The notes beneath the pieces were generated by a model. The model was not told the origin of the DNA, did not search any database, and worked only from the letters and a program-made list of their open reading frames with translations. Source: an uncultured Pseudomonadota bacterium (GTDB lineage: Bacteria > Myxococcota_A > UBA796). From it: a stretch of DNA of 32,883 nt. The stretch is from positions 1 to 32,883 of the forward strand of contig CAKZLX010000319.1 in the NCBI GenBank assembly GCA_937127265.1, in the 5' to 3' direction. Below are positions 1 to 8,922 of this stretch, piece by piece (position 1 is the stretch's first letter; each line of letters starts with the position of its first letter). The translations under genes were made by a program, and so were the position numbers.

Positions 1-98
1 TCACATAGTGTACAGTGCCTAGTTCGATCTTCTGGGGTCATACTCGACCAATCGGCTGAACAGGGTTTGGGAATCGACATGTGTAGACGTTTTGACAT
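1..98 (-). CDS. Partial conserved protein with IPKPC...CxxC motif (5' end only)
   Basis: This is the first 32 codons of a leftward gene that runs off the left edge. The start is an ATG at 98 behind an excellent Shine-Dalgarno AAGGAG (104-109) with 5-nt spacing. The peptide contains IPKPCSADW, then MTPEDRTRHC, then TLC, so it has the pattern IPKPC-x3-W-x2-MTPE-x4-CxxC. Proteins I recall from Bacteroidetes, cyanobacteria and deltaproteobacteria begin this way, with a Cys-containing N-terminal segment that probably binds metal or forms disulfides, followed by variable domains. The function of that segment is not known to me. The gene diverges from fadB and may share its regulatory region. Only the N-terminus is visible, so nothing can be said of the main domain. 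Confidence 0.72.
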   Translation of the reverse strand, partial: MSKRLHMSIPKPCSADWSSMTPEDRTRHCTLC

Positions 99-217
99 AG
101 AATCTCCTTATGGTTGTACACTTTAAAAGAAGATGGGTCCAAAAACTTACACTGAAAAATCTAAAAATATCTCGGTGAATTTTGACAACCCATAAAGACA
201 CCGATACTTGTTTTACA

Positions 218-237
218 AAGTGAATGCGCATTCACTT
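218..237. promoter_or_regulatory. Perfect 20-bp palindrome, probable operator of fadBA
   Basis: AAGTGAATGCGCATTCACTT is identical to its own reverse complement over all 20 bases. It lies 42 nt upstream of the fadB start, between fadB and a divergent gene. The TGAATG...CATTCA half-sites resemble the TGAATGA...TCATTCA operators of TetR-family FadR regulators of beta-oxidation, which release DNA when bound by acyl-CoA. That family assignment is inference. A -10-like GATAAT (241-246) lies just downstream, and a TTGACA (182-187) with a poor -10 lies upstream, so the site would overlap or follow the promoter and fits repression. No regulator gene is in the window. Confidence 0.7.
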
Positions 238-279
238 CTTGATAATCGTACCCTGTACCCCTATACAAAGGAAATGTTC

Positions 280-2439
280 ATGTTTGTAGGAAAAGCCGTC
301 AAATTGAACCAACTAGACAACGGTGTTGTTGAACTGGTCTTTGATTATGAAACCGAATCTGTCAACAAATTCGATCGCACTGCACTTCAAGATTGGAGAG
401 ATTCTGTCGACTTATTACAAGAAAAAGCAGACAGTATCAAAGGACTGTTGGTGCGTTCTGCCAAAGGTCAATTCATTGTCGGTGCCGACATCACTGAGTT
501 TGGTGAAGCCTTCAAACAAACCGATGAACAATTGGGTGAATGGTTGGCATTTTGCAATAAAATATTCAGCGATATCGAAGACCTTCCCTTCCCCACTGTA
601 ACCGCGATCAACGGACTGGCACTGGGTGGTGGATGTGAAATGGCCCTCTCTACCGATTTTCGTTTGATTGACACCAAAGGAAAAATTGGACTCCCCGAAA
701 CCCAACTGGGTATCATTCCTGGCTTTGGTGGTACCGTTCGCATGCCTCGAGTCATTGGTGTCGACAATGCCATCCAAAACATCACCACAGGAAAACAACT
801 CAAAGCACCTGAAGCCTTGAAACAACATCTGGTCGATGCGGTAGTTCCAGTAGAAAAGTTGGTCGATGCTGGTCACAAAATTCTCAACCAAGCGATTGAA
901 GGCAAATTGGATTGGAAAACCCGTCGTGCACAAAAAACTGGTAAGATCAACCTCCCTTTTGCTGAAGCGATGTTGGTCTTTCAAAGTTCCATCGGAATGA
1001 CCAAAGCCACCACCAAAGGACACTACCCTGCTCCAGTTGCCGCCATCAACTCGATTCAAAAAGGGGCTGGACAAACTCGTGATAAAGCCTTGGTTGTCGA
1101 GATGAAAGAGTTCATCAAAGTTGCCAAAACCGATGTCACCAAGTCTTTGGTGGGTTTATTCTTGAACGATCAATACATCAAAGGCAAAAGTAAAAAACAA
1201 GCCAAGCAAGGCGATGATGTTAAAAAGGCCGCAGTCCTCGGAGCCGGTATCATGGGTGGTGGTATCGCCTATCAATCAGCCTCCAAAGATGTCCCCATCA
1301 TCATGAAAGACATTCGTCAAGCAGGGATTGATCAAGGTATGAACGAAGCCGCCAAACTGACCTCGAAATTGGTGAAGCGTGGTAAAATTGATGAAGCCCG
1401 CATGGCAGAAGTATTGAGCAACATCACCCCAACCCTTTCTTATGGAGAAGCAGACTTTGCCGATGTGAACGTGGTTGTGGAAGCCGTAGTCGAAAACCCG
1501 AAAGTCAAAAAAATTGTCTTGGCAGAAGTTGAAGGCAAGTGCAAAGAAGGAACTGTCCTTTGCTCGAACACCTCTACGATTTCGATTACCTCATTGGCAG
1601 AAGGCTTAAAACACCCCGAGAACTTCTGTGGAATGCATTTCTTTAACCCCGTACACCGCATGAAACTGGTGGAAATCATTCGTGGAAAAGAAACCTCTGA
1701 ACGTGCTGTAGGAACGGCGGTTAACTATGCTCTCAAAATGGGTAAGTTGCCAATCGTGGTCAACGACTGCCCTGGCTTCTTGGTCAACCGCGTCTTGTTC
1801 CCATACTTTGCTGGGTTCCAAATGCTCATTTCCGAAGGGGCTGATTTCCAACAGGTCGACAAGGTCATGGAAAAGTTTGGTTGGCCGATGGGTCCTGCAT
1901 ACCTTCTCGATGTAGTTGGCATGGATACCGCCCACCACGCCCAAGCGATCATGGCAGATGGTTTCCCCGATCGCATGGCGGCTGATGGTCGAACCTCTCT
2001 AGACGTCATGGTTGACGCCGAACGCTACGGTCAAAAGAACGCCAAAGGCTATTACCAGTACACCCTCGATCGCAGAGGAAAGCCCAAGAAAAGTGCAGAT
2101 CCCGAAGTTGTCGGTATGATTGCCACAGTCCAAAAAGATGGCACCAAAGAATTTAGCGCAGAAGAAATCCAAGAACGCATGATGGTGCCGATGCTGATCG
2201 AAACCATTCGCTGCTTGGAAGAAGGCATTGTGGACTCACCAAATGAAGCCGACATGGCGCTGATTTTTGGTATTGGCTTCCCTCCATTCTTGGGTGGTGC
2301 TCTACATTATGCTGATCTGCTTGGCTTGAAAGCCGTCTGTGAAATGGCTGACAAGTATGCCCATCTTGGAAAACTCTATGAACCCACTGCCAAAATGCGC
2401 GAAATGGCTGCATCTGGTGCCACATATTACAACAAATAA
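280..2439 (+). CDS. fadB: Fatty acid oxidation complex alpha subunit FadB
   Basis: A multifunctional beta-oxidation enzyme of 719 aa, close to the 729 aa of E. coli FadB and similar to it along the whole length. The N-terminal crotonase domain (about 1-190) gives enoyl-CoA hydratase and isomerase activity, with catalytic Glu120 in GGGCE and Glu140 in GLPE. The 3-hydroxyacyl-CoA dehydrogenase part has the NAD-binding GAGIMGGG at 321-328 and catalytic His453 in GMHFFNPVH, followed by the C-terminal dehydrogenase domains. I chose the ATG at 280 because AAGGA (268-272) precedes it at proper spacing. An in-frame start at 208 would lie upstream of the 20-bp palindrome and lacks this ribosome site; an ATG at 274 is a less likely alternative. 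fadA follows after 18 nt, as in gammaproteobacterial fadBA. Confidence 0.96.
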   Translation: MFVGKAVKLNQLDNGVVELVFDYETESVNKFDRTALQDWRDSVDLLQEKADSIKGLLVRSAKGQFIVGADITEFGEAFKQTDEQLGEWLAFCNKIFSDIEDLPFPTVTAINGLALGGGCEMALSTDFRLIDTKGKIGLPETQLGIIPGFGGTVRMPRVIGVDNAIQNITTGKQLKAPEALKQHLVDAVVPVEKLVDAGHKILNQAIEGKLDWKTRRAQKTGKINLPFAEAMLVFQSSIGMTKATTKGHYPAPVAAINSIQKGAGQTRDKALVVEMKEFIKVAKTDVTKSLVGLFLNDQYIKGKSKKQAKQGDDVKKAAVLGAGIMGGGIAYQSASKDVPIIMKDIRQAGIDQGMNEAAKLTSKLVKRGKIDEARMAEVLSNITPTLSYGEADFADVNVVVEAVVENPKVKKIVLAEVEGKCKEGTVLCSNTSTISITSLAEGLKHPENFCGMHFFNPVHRMKLVEIIRGKETSERAVGTAVNYALKMGKLPIVVNDCPGFLVNRVLFPYFAGFQMLISEGADFQQVDKVMEKFGWPMGPAYLLDVVGMDTAHHAQAIMADGFPDRMAADGRTSLDVMVDAERYGQKNAKGYYQYTLDRRGKPKKSADPEVVGMIATVQKDGTKEFSAEEIQERMMVPMLIETIRCLEEGIVDSPNEADMALIFGIGFPPFLGGALHYADLLGLKAVCEMADKYAHLGKLYEPTAKMREMAASGATYYNK

Positions 2440-3621
<1,182 letters not shown>

Positions 3622-3644
3622 TCCCCATTGCCTCCCTAGCAAAG

Positions 3645-3680
3645 AACCCAAATCTGTCGATGGATGGATTTGGGTTTTCT
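3645..3680 (+). terminator. Rho-independent terminator of fadBA
   Basis: A 10-bp perfect stem, AACCCAAATC (3645-3654) with GATTTGGGTT (3667-3676), has a 12-nt loop and is followed by TTCT, so the 3' arm runs into a short U tract. It begins 24 nt after the fadA stop. In the opposite direction it follows the end of the leftward gene at 3689, with a weaker T stretch, so it may act on both converging transcripts. Confidence 0.85.
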
Positions 3681-3688
3681 ATTGCCGA

Positions 3689-5554
3689 TTAAGGTGAACG
3701 AAATCTCCGCCAAGCCCAACCCAGAACGGGCAACAAGACCAATCCCCACCACCACTTCACTCGAATACTCGGTGACCGTAGGAACTTGGTTTGAACTTTC
3801 GGTGGATTCCGTAACCACGGATTGACATAGAGTTGGACAAAGGATGAAAACTGCACGCGCTTTTCAGTAAACTCATACCAAGCACCCGGTGTATTGTCAG
3901 TGTCGTCATCCACCAATAAGGACCCTCGTTGTTCGAGTGCCCAAATCTGACCACTGGTTAACCGTCCAAGAGCAATCAAAGGCTCTTCAACCGCTGACGC
4001 CACTTCCTCACAGACTGTCTGGGTACATCGTAATAAGGGCTCTTGGCGAGCAGATACCAACACACCATCTCCATCCACTACCAAACTGTCAATCTTGGCT
4101 TCGGGTAAAGACTGTACTGGTTGACCTTGATAATACAACGTTTCAGAGGTCGCTATCCAATCGCCCCAGGCTCGACTCTCTTCGGTGTTCAGTTCGACAT
4201 TGAGTTTGCTAGACACTTGACCACAAGACGGTTCCACAAATCCACGCTTGGTCACCACCACCAACTCTTTGCCATCCCCATCAAATCGAATAACCCCAAA
4301 CAACGAACAAGCTGTCCAAGTATCGTTTTGTTGCATCCACAAGCGACCAGCATAGTCAAGCCCCCACCAAGTATCCTCATCGGTTTTGGCCACTTGTTTG
4401 AGTGCATTGTTGACCCGACCGGATTGATGTGGCAACCCTGCCTTTTGCCCCCAAGAACCATCGGTTTGCAATAAATTGATCCCTTCAAAGTCCACCACTG
4501 CAATTTGACCAAGCACTGAAGACACCGAAACCGAATCAGTAACAGGTCCCTCGGTTGGATGAGCGAGAACCTCGTCATCTTGGTACAAATAAACCCCTGT
4601 ACCCATGAAAGCCATCGCCACCGTACCATCAGCATCCATGGCAGCACCACCAGAGACCGTGGCGTGAAAGTTGTTGCGTATCGGTGTCATTTCACCATCC
4701 CAACGCAATGGACCACGACGAAAAGTGCCCACTAAAGCCGTACCGTCAGGAAGGGACCATGCTCCAGTAGGTCCTATCAACCCACTGTCTTCATCCACAT
4801 CCAATTCGGTGATGGGTTCTAAGTGACTTCCCGACAACACTTGAAACGGATGCGCCTTTCGGGTCGGTGATATCACTGTCAGTAAGGCATCCCCACCAAA
4901 GACCCCACGTAATGGGGCGATGTGACTGGCATAGCCACCTTCGATTGTCGCGACCACTTCTTGGGTATGCACATCAACGATCTCCCCTGTTGGCAATCCC
5001 ATCCAAACAGCATTTCCTACCCGAGCCAAGGCGGTCACCGAACCCGTTGAAATCTGTTCAAAGGGCTGTCCATCTTCACTGGCCCACAATCCATGGGCAA
5101 TCGTCGCCACCCAAACATTTCGTCCCTCAGCCAAAATCTGCCAAGGTTCGACATCTGGAATAATCAATTTGGCTTCTCCTTGTGGAGCAACCCGCCAAAG
5201 TCCCTTGGTTTGCCCCCGCCATCCCACAAATAAGACGCCATCCTCACGGGCATCCAAGTCAGAGACTACCGACTGTGGATGTTGTTGTACCAAACGTTTC
5301 CCCAAAGCATTGATTTCCCACAGTTGGGTTGGGGGCGCTCCCCAAGCCCCCTCGGCCCAAGTGGCTACTCGTTTGGTATCCGGTGGAAATCGCCCATCAC
5401 GCTCCCAAGTTGATACATCTGGAGTTGTGCGCATCACCCCGACTCGAGTGGTCAAGAGAATCTCTGTGGGACCAACATCAACATCAAGCACGTGTCCACG
5501 TTCGGGACCGACAATATTCCACCCCCACGCCACCGTACTCCAAAGCCAAATCAT
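3689..5554 (-). CDS. Predicted beta-propeller-like extracytoplasmic protein with C-terminal membrane anchor
   Basis: A protein of 621 aa that I cannot assign to a named family. A short hydrophobic N-terminus (MIWLWSTVAWGWN) could be a signal peptide. The body has recurring strands of the type GVLFVGWRG, NVWVATIAHGLW, AVWMGLPTGEI, GTALVGTFRRGPLRW and DTWWGLDYAGRLW, spaced like blades of a two-component-regulator or sialidase-type propeller. The C-terminus has one membrane segment (WWWGLVLLPVLGWAW) ending in basic RRFRSP, the layout of a C-terminally anchored surface protein, though no Gly-Gly sorting motif is seen. I start it at the ATG at 5554, which overlaps the upstream stop codon as ATGA and has GGGGAG in front. 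A longer version would begin with TTG. It is translationally coupled to the acyltransferase. Confidence 0.72.
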   Translation of the reverse strand: MIWLWSTVAWGWNIVGPERGHVLDVDVGPTEILLTTRVGVMRTTPDVSTWERDGRFPPDTKRVATWAEGAWGAPPTQLWEINALGKRLVQQHPQSVVSDLDAREDGVLFVGWRGQTKGLWRVAPQGEAKLIIPDVEPWQILAEGRNVWVATIAHGLWASEDGQPFEQISTGSVTALARVGNAVWMGLPTGEIVDVHTQEVVATIEGGYASHIAPLRGVFGGDALLTVISPTRKAHPFQVLSGSHLEPITELDVDEDSGLIGPTGAWSLPDGTALVGTFRRGPLRWDGEMTPIRNNFHATVSGGAAMDADGTVAMAFMGTGVYLYQDDEVLAHPTEGPVTDSVSVSSVLGQIAVVDFEGINLLQTDGSWGQKAGLPHQSGRVNNALKQVAKTDEDTWWGLDYAGRLWMQQNDTWTACSLFGVIRFDGDGKELVVVTKRGFVEPSCGQVSSKLNVELNTEESRAWGDWIATSETLYYQGQPVQSLPEAKIDSLVVDGDGVLVSARQEPLLRCTQTVCEEVASAVEEPLIALGRLTSGQIWALEQRGSLLVDDDTDNTPGAWYEFTEKRVQFSSFVQLYVNPWLRNPPKVQTKFLRSPSIRVKWWWGLVLLPVLGWAWRRFRSP

Positions 5555-6990
5555 GATTCTCCCCAAGAAAGTTTATTATCCGCGCCCAATTCACCAGGTA
5601 AATCTAGCCCTTCTGAAAAGCCTATCAATTCCCTCGATAAAGCCTGTCGTTCCGCCAACAACATCGCGATGTATCCTTGCTTTCGACGCTTGGTCCAGCG
5701 AACCTTCCATGCACGAAGCATACGGGTGATCGCCCGTAAATAGACAAACATCACAATACAACTGATCATCCCCACGCATCCAACAAACAGCGCTGAAGCA
5801 ATCGGCACACTAGGCAAATTGGGGAAAATTGGTGTCGCTTGCAAATGACCAAAATAGGCCAACGTCGACCACAACACCCAAGTCGTAGGGTAAAGGGCAA
5901 TCGAAGAAAACAATTGTACAGAAGCCCGATCCTTTTCCAATTGTACAAAATTACGCACAGTATAACGAATCAGAAACATCGTTGGGAAATTGATCATGTA
6001 ACCAACCAGCAACAGGGGGGGTAAAAGCAACATATAGAGAACCGTTTGCAGTGCCAAAATGACCAAAATCCGTCGTGAAATCCACCGTGGGTCTCCATCG
6101 AGTTGGTGATCGAGTAAACCCAATGCTTCCATGTCCAATCTGTATTGTTCCACCCTGTCGATAATCTGTTGTACACGCTCGGGGTACTGTTCTTTGCGTT
6201 GATGATAACCATTCCACAAACGAGCTACACCGATTACCTTTTCCGCAATACTGGCAGAACCGACTCGACCTTCTTGAGAAAGACGTTCGGCACGAATCAA
6301 CATCGCCGCTCGATGAAAATTTCGATGCATCTCCCAATCTTCCATGGCATAAATCGCCTCAGTCAATGTTTTCTCCATCTCTTGGGTCATCATTTCTGCG
6401 CGCTCTTTGGCATCTTCAATCAACCAAAGTTCATCGGGCAATACCATTGGCGGGTGAATGTTGACCAATACACTGGATCGAAAACGCTGTTTGTGGTCGT
6501 AGTGTAACCCCACAGGAATGATCACCGGTTTGATCGATGAAGATTGATATGCGGCATCAAAAATACGTGCGGCTCCAGACTTCAACTGGCGTAAACAAGG
6601 ATCATCATGGGAGACACCTTCGGGAAACAAGGCCGAAAAAGCCCCTTCGGAGATTCGATTGGTGAGGTTTTGTAAACTTTCCGCGTTTTTGAGCCGTTGC
6701 TCCTCCATCGGCATAGCCTTCAAATCTTGTCGACGATAAATTGGAACCGTGCCCAATTGACGCATGATCCATCCGAGCATCGGCCATTGAAAGAGACCGT
6801 GCCTTGCACCAAAAACCACTTCTCTGGGAAAGGTCGAAAAAATCAATGCTGGGTCTACCATCCCATTTGGATGCCAAGCGATAACAATCCCACCCCTGTC
6901 AGTTGGAACGTTTTCCAAACCATTGACTTCCACTTCTCGAAAAAAAGTGTACAAACCCAACTGGACAAATTTTCGAATCCAAACAATCAT
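5551..6990 (-). CDS. PlsC-type lysophospholipid/glycerol-phosphate acyltransferase with C-terminal membrane domain
   Basis: A membrane-associated acyltransferase of 479 aa. The N-terminal PlsC/LPLAT domain (about 20-200) has the catalytic motif as HPNGMVDP (His40, Asp46). The spacing is H-x5-D, as I recall for the HPNxxxDP subfamily and yeast-type GPATs, rather than the usual H-x4-D. The LFPEG motif is at 121-125. The second half adds a charged stretch (about 200-300) and three or four predicted membrane segments (about 307-334, 361-380, 395-419). The acyl acceptor is unknown; lysophosphatidate or glycerol-3-phosphate is likely by family. No strong Shine-Dalgarno is visible before the ATG at 6990. 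It overlaps the downstream propeller gene by 4 nt and follows the TPR gene after 43 nt. Confidence 0.85.
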   Translation of the reverse strand: MIVWIRKFVQLGLYTFFREVEVNGLENVPTDRGGIVIAWHPNGMVDPALIFSTFPREVVFGARHGLFQWPMLGWIMRQLGTVPIYRRQDLKAMPMEEQRLKNAESLQNLTNRISEGAFSALFPEGVSHDDPCLRQLKSGAARIFDAAYQSSSIKPVIIPVGLHYDHKQRFRSSVLVNIHPPMVLPDELWLIEDAKERAEMMTQEMEKTLTEAIYAMEDWEMHRNFHRAAMLIRAERLSQEGRVGSASIAEKVIGVARLWNGYHQRKEQYPERVQQIIDRVEQYRLDMEALGLLDHQLDGDPRWISRRILVILALQTVLYMLLLPPLLLVGYMINFPTMFLIRYTVRNFVQLEKDRASVQLFSSIALYPTTWVLWSTLAYFGHLQATPIFPNLPSVPIASALFVGCVGMISCIVMFVYLRAITRMLRAWKVRWTKRRKQGYIAMLLAERQALSRELIGFSEGLDLPGELGADNKLSWGES

Positions 6991-7033
6991 ACTGCAATAT
7001 ACAATTGTTGATTTCTAGTATGCCAGTCTTGTT

Positions 7034-7918
7034 TTACCACAGTGTCCGTTGTGCCATTTTACGGGTTCGAGAAAAACAGCCTTCCAAGGTGATCAGTTTC
7101 TGCTTGATGGCACGTACTTTATCGGGAAGTTCCATTTCTTGGTAAATACGGGCCTTGGTCAACCAAACTTCTGGAGCATTGGCGGCAAGGGCTTCGGCTT
7201 TCTCCAAGTAGGTGCGAGCATGGGCAATATTTTTATTGTTCAACCACATGATTGCCAGTGAGTTGAGAGCAAACCACGTCGGGCGTTCTTGATTGGAGAC
7301 GTGAAAATAGTACTGACCAGCGTTGTTGAGATCACCTTGGGCTTCAGCAATCATACCCCACAAGGTATATTTCATCGCCTCATCGGTAATCTGCTCGGAA
7401 AGTTTTAAAATTCCATTGGCATCGTTGTCTTCTAGATAAAGCATTCCTTGTAACAGGGGATCCACTGGGGGATATTGCGCCAACAAATCTCGATGGGTTC
7501 GCAGTTCTCCCAGATTGCCTTTGGAAGCATACAGTTCTGCCAAACTGAGGTGAACGATTGGTTTCACGGTATCAGGAACCTCTTCCAACAAGGTTTGAAA
7601 ATACTGCAAGGCCAAATCCAATTTACCGGTAATACGCATAAAAGCGGCAATCGCCCGATATGGACCAACAGATTCTGGATTATCACGTAAAATTCGATTG
7701 AGTCTTTTCATCACCAGTGGTCCACGACCTGTACGAACATAGAGCCCTACAAAGGCAGCAAGAGCATCAGCATTGGTGGCGTCATAGCGTAAGCACTGCT
7801 CGATTCGTTGTTCGGCAACCTCTTTTGGTTTGCGACCATCCGGCAAAGTTTCTTCTTCTTTAGCATCCATCTCTGCGGCTTCTTGCAACCAACGGGCAAT
7901 GTCTTCTTCATAGGCCAT
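7034..7918 (-). CDS. Tetratricopeptide-repeat protein
   Basis: A soluble protein of 294 aa rich in helices, with TPR-like repeats: for example the segments around ALAAFVGLYVRTGR, PYRAIAAFMRITGKLDLAL, VHLSLAELYASKGN and WLTKARIYQEMELPDKV. It has no signal peptide, so it is probably a cytoplasmic scaffold or adaptor. The start is the ATG at 7918 with GGAG 5 nt upstream; the in-frame upstream start lacks a ribosome site. It lies 81 nt downstream of the sigma-factor gene on the same strand, and an inverted repeat sits in that gap. Function beyond protein-protein interaction cannot be inferred. Confidence 0.8.
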   Translation of the reverse strand: MAYEEDIARWLQEAAEMDAKEEETLPDGRKPKEVAEQRIEQCLRYDATNADALAAFVGLYVRTGRGPLVMKRLNRILRDNPESVGPYRAIAAFMRITGKLDLALQYFQTLLEEVPDTVKPIVHLSLAELYASKGNLGELRTHRDLLAQYPPVDPLLQGMLYLEDNDANGILKLSEQITDEAMKYTLWGMIAEAQGDLNNAGQYYFHVSNQERPTWFALNSLAIMWLNNKNIAHARTYLEKAEALAANAPEVWLTKARIYQEMELPDKVRAIKQKLITLEGCFSRTRKMAQRTLW

Positions 7919-7931
7919 AACGACTCCAGGA

Positions 7932-7968
7932 ATGGTCAATGGTGGTGGCAAATTTTAGCCTTGACCAT
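7932..7968 (-). repeat. Inverted repeat between the sigma-factor and TPR genes
   Basis: Eight-base arms ATGGTCAA (7932-7939) and TTGACCAT (7961-7968) pair perfectly across 21 nt. On the transcribed strand an inner GGC...GCC pair extends the stem, with a bulge on one side. It lies directly upstream of the TPR ribosome site. It could be an mRNA stem-loop separating expression of the two genes or an operator; there is no T tract for classical termination. Confidence 0.4.
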
Positions 7969-7999
7969 CCCTTTCGTCAACTGTTTGTGGAAAAGATGA

Positions 8000-8719
8000 T
8001 TAGGCGGCTCGTGACAACAACATTTTTTGCAAACGACGGATACCAGATTTGCGCAACTGACAAGCTCGTGATTCTGTAACCCCTAACAGTGCACCAATCT
8101 CACGAAGGTTTTGAGATTCCACAAAGTATTGGGTCAGGACGAAATGTTCTTTTTCGGGTAAGGAGTCCATCGCTTCAAGCACAATGTGTTCGCCTTCATC
8201 GGCAATCAATTGTTGTACAATGTCTTGAGATTCATCAGCAACACACTCTTCCACAAAGAGTACTTGACTATCACCAATGGTTATCGAGCCGCGAATGGTA
8301 CGTCGACTGGCTTCACCACGGACTTTACAGACTTCAGTTTCGGACAAGTGAAGCATCTGGGCAATATTACGATCACTTTTATCTTGGCCTTGGCATTCAA
8401 GGTTATATTCCGCACGTTGAATCTCTTTGACTTGTTGACGAAGGTTTCGAGGCATCCAGTCTTCTTTACGCAAAAAGTCAATCATGGCACCGTTGATTCG
8501 AATCTCGGCATACACTCTAAACGGCACATTTTTATCATCATCGTAACGCTCTAAGGCCTCCATCAAACCGATGTAACCAACCGAACACAACTCCTGATAC
8601 TCAATATGTTCAGGTATACGACCTTTGATGCGTTGAGCAACCTTTTCAACAATGTGGGCATGTTCTAAGATACGTTGTTCTTGTTGGCGTTTGTTCAAAA
8701 TGTTTGGGTTCATAACCAT
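8000..8719 (-). CDS. FliA/WhiG-family (sigma-28-like) RNA polymerase sigma factor
   Basis: An alternative sigma factor of 239 aa, exactly the usual FliA length. Region 2 is evident in EYQELCSVGYIGLMEALERYD, PFRVYAEIRINGAMIDFLR and DWMPRNLR, all characteristic of FliA (RGAMLDELRSRDWVPR in E. coli). Region 3 follows, then region 4 with LPEKEHFVLTQYFVE and the helix-turn-helix LREIGALLGVTESRACQL. The family directs flagellar, chemotaxis or developmental genes. No flagellar gene or FlgM-like anti-sigma gene is adjacent, so its regulon here is unknown. The start is the ATG at 8719 with GGAGG (8725-8729) 5 nt upstream; the longer form would use TTG. A sigma-54-type promoter sits about 40 nt upstream, implying RpoN control. 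Confidence 0.93.
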   Translation of the reverse strand: MVMNPNILNKRQQEQRILEHAHIVEKVAQRIKGRIPEHIEYQELCSVGYIGLMEALERYDDDKNVPFRVYAEIRINGAMIDFLRKEDWMPRNLRQQVKEIQRAEYNLECQGQDKSDRNIAQMLHLSETEVCKVRGEASRRTIRGSITIGDSQVLFVEECVADESQDIVQQLIADEGEHIVLEAMDSLPEKEHFVLTQYFVESQNLREIGALLGVTESRACQLRKSGIRRLQKMLLSRAA

Positions 8720-8757
8720 GAGTGCCTCCAAAAGGATTGTGGTGATACTTCTCTCCT

Positions 8758-8773
8758 AGCAAGAAGTGTGCCA
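8758..8773 (-). promoter_or_regulatory. Sigma-54 (RpoN) -24/-12 promoter
   Basis: On the minus strand the sequence is TGGCACACTTCTTGCT, which matches the sigma-54 consensus TGGCAC-N5-TTGCW in every defined position and has the invariant GG-N10-GC spacing. A T precedes the first base, also as in the consensus. Transcription would start near 8746, giving a leader of about 27 nt before the sigma-factor ATG at 8719. Activator-binding sites should lie further upstream, toward 8800-8900. Confidence 0.85.
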
Positions 8774-8879
8774 AACCAAATATCCCAAGGCATATTCGCT
8801 GATCATATCCATTTTTTAGGCTTAATAAGGATGAAGAGTGATGCTGCCAACCATCGTCACTGGTCTACTCTTACTTAAT

Positions 8880-8917
8880 TATCATTTATAATGATAGTAT
8901 TATCTTTTTAGATAATA
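8880..8917 (-). terminator. Two tandem AT-only hairpins after the GerMN gene
   Basis: Hairpin one has arms TATCATT/AATGATA (8880-8886, 8890-8896) and hairpin two has arms TATTATC/GATAATA (8898-8904, 8911-8917). Both are perfect 7-bp stems made almost only of A-T pairs, placed just after the leftward GerMN stop at 8923. The position suits transcript end formation or mRNA 3'-end protection, but the stems are weak and a clean U tract is missing. Confidence 0.4.
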
Positions 8918-8922
8918 AAGAT

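Noticed and set aside
208-279. N-terminal extension of FadB to an earlier in-frame start at 208
   Set aside because: It would place the start upstream of the 20-bp palindrome, has no ribosome site, and adds residues absent from FadB; the start at 280 has AAGGA upstream.
415-1074. Long leftward ORF of 219 codons inside fadB
   Set aside because: It lies antisense to a clear FadB reading frame and shows no domain; it is a product of codon bias.
5905-5950. CAATTGTACA occurring twice within about 30 bases
   Set aside because: Both copies lie inside the acyltransferase frame and encode similar VQL tripeptides; chance is sufficient.
8720-8731. Longer sigma-factor start
   Set aside because: The extra codons begin with TTG and lie on the GGAGG ribosome site that serves the ATG at 8719. 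The same reasoning removed extensions at 5566, 12925, 14523 and 19423.
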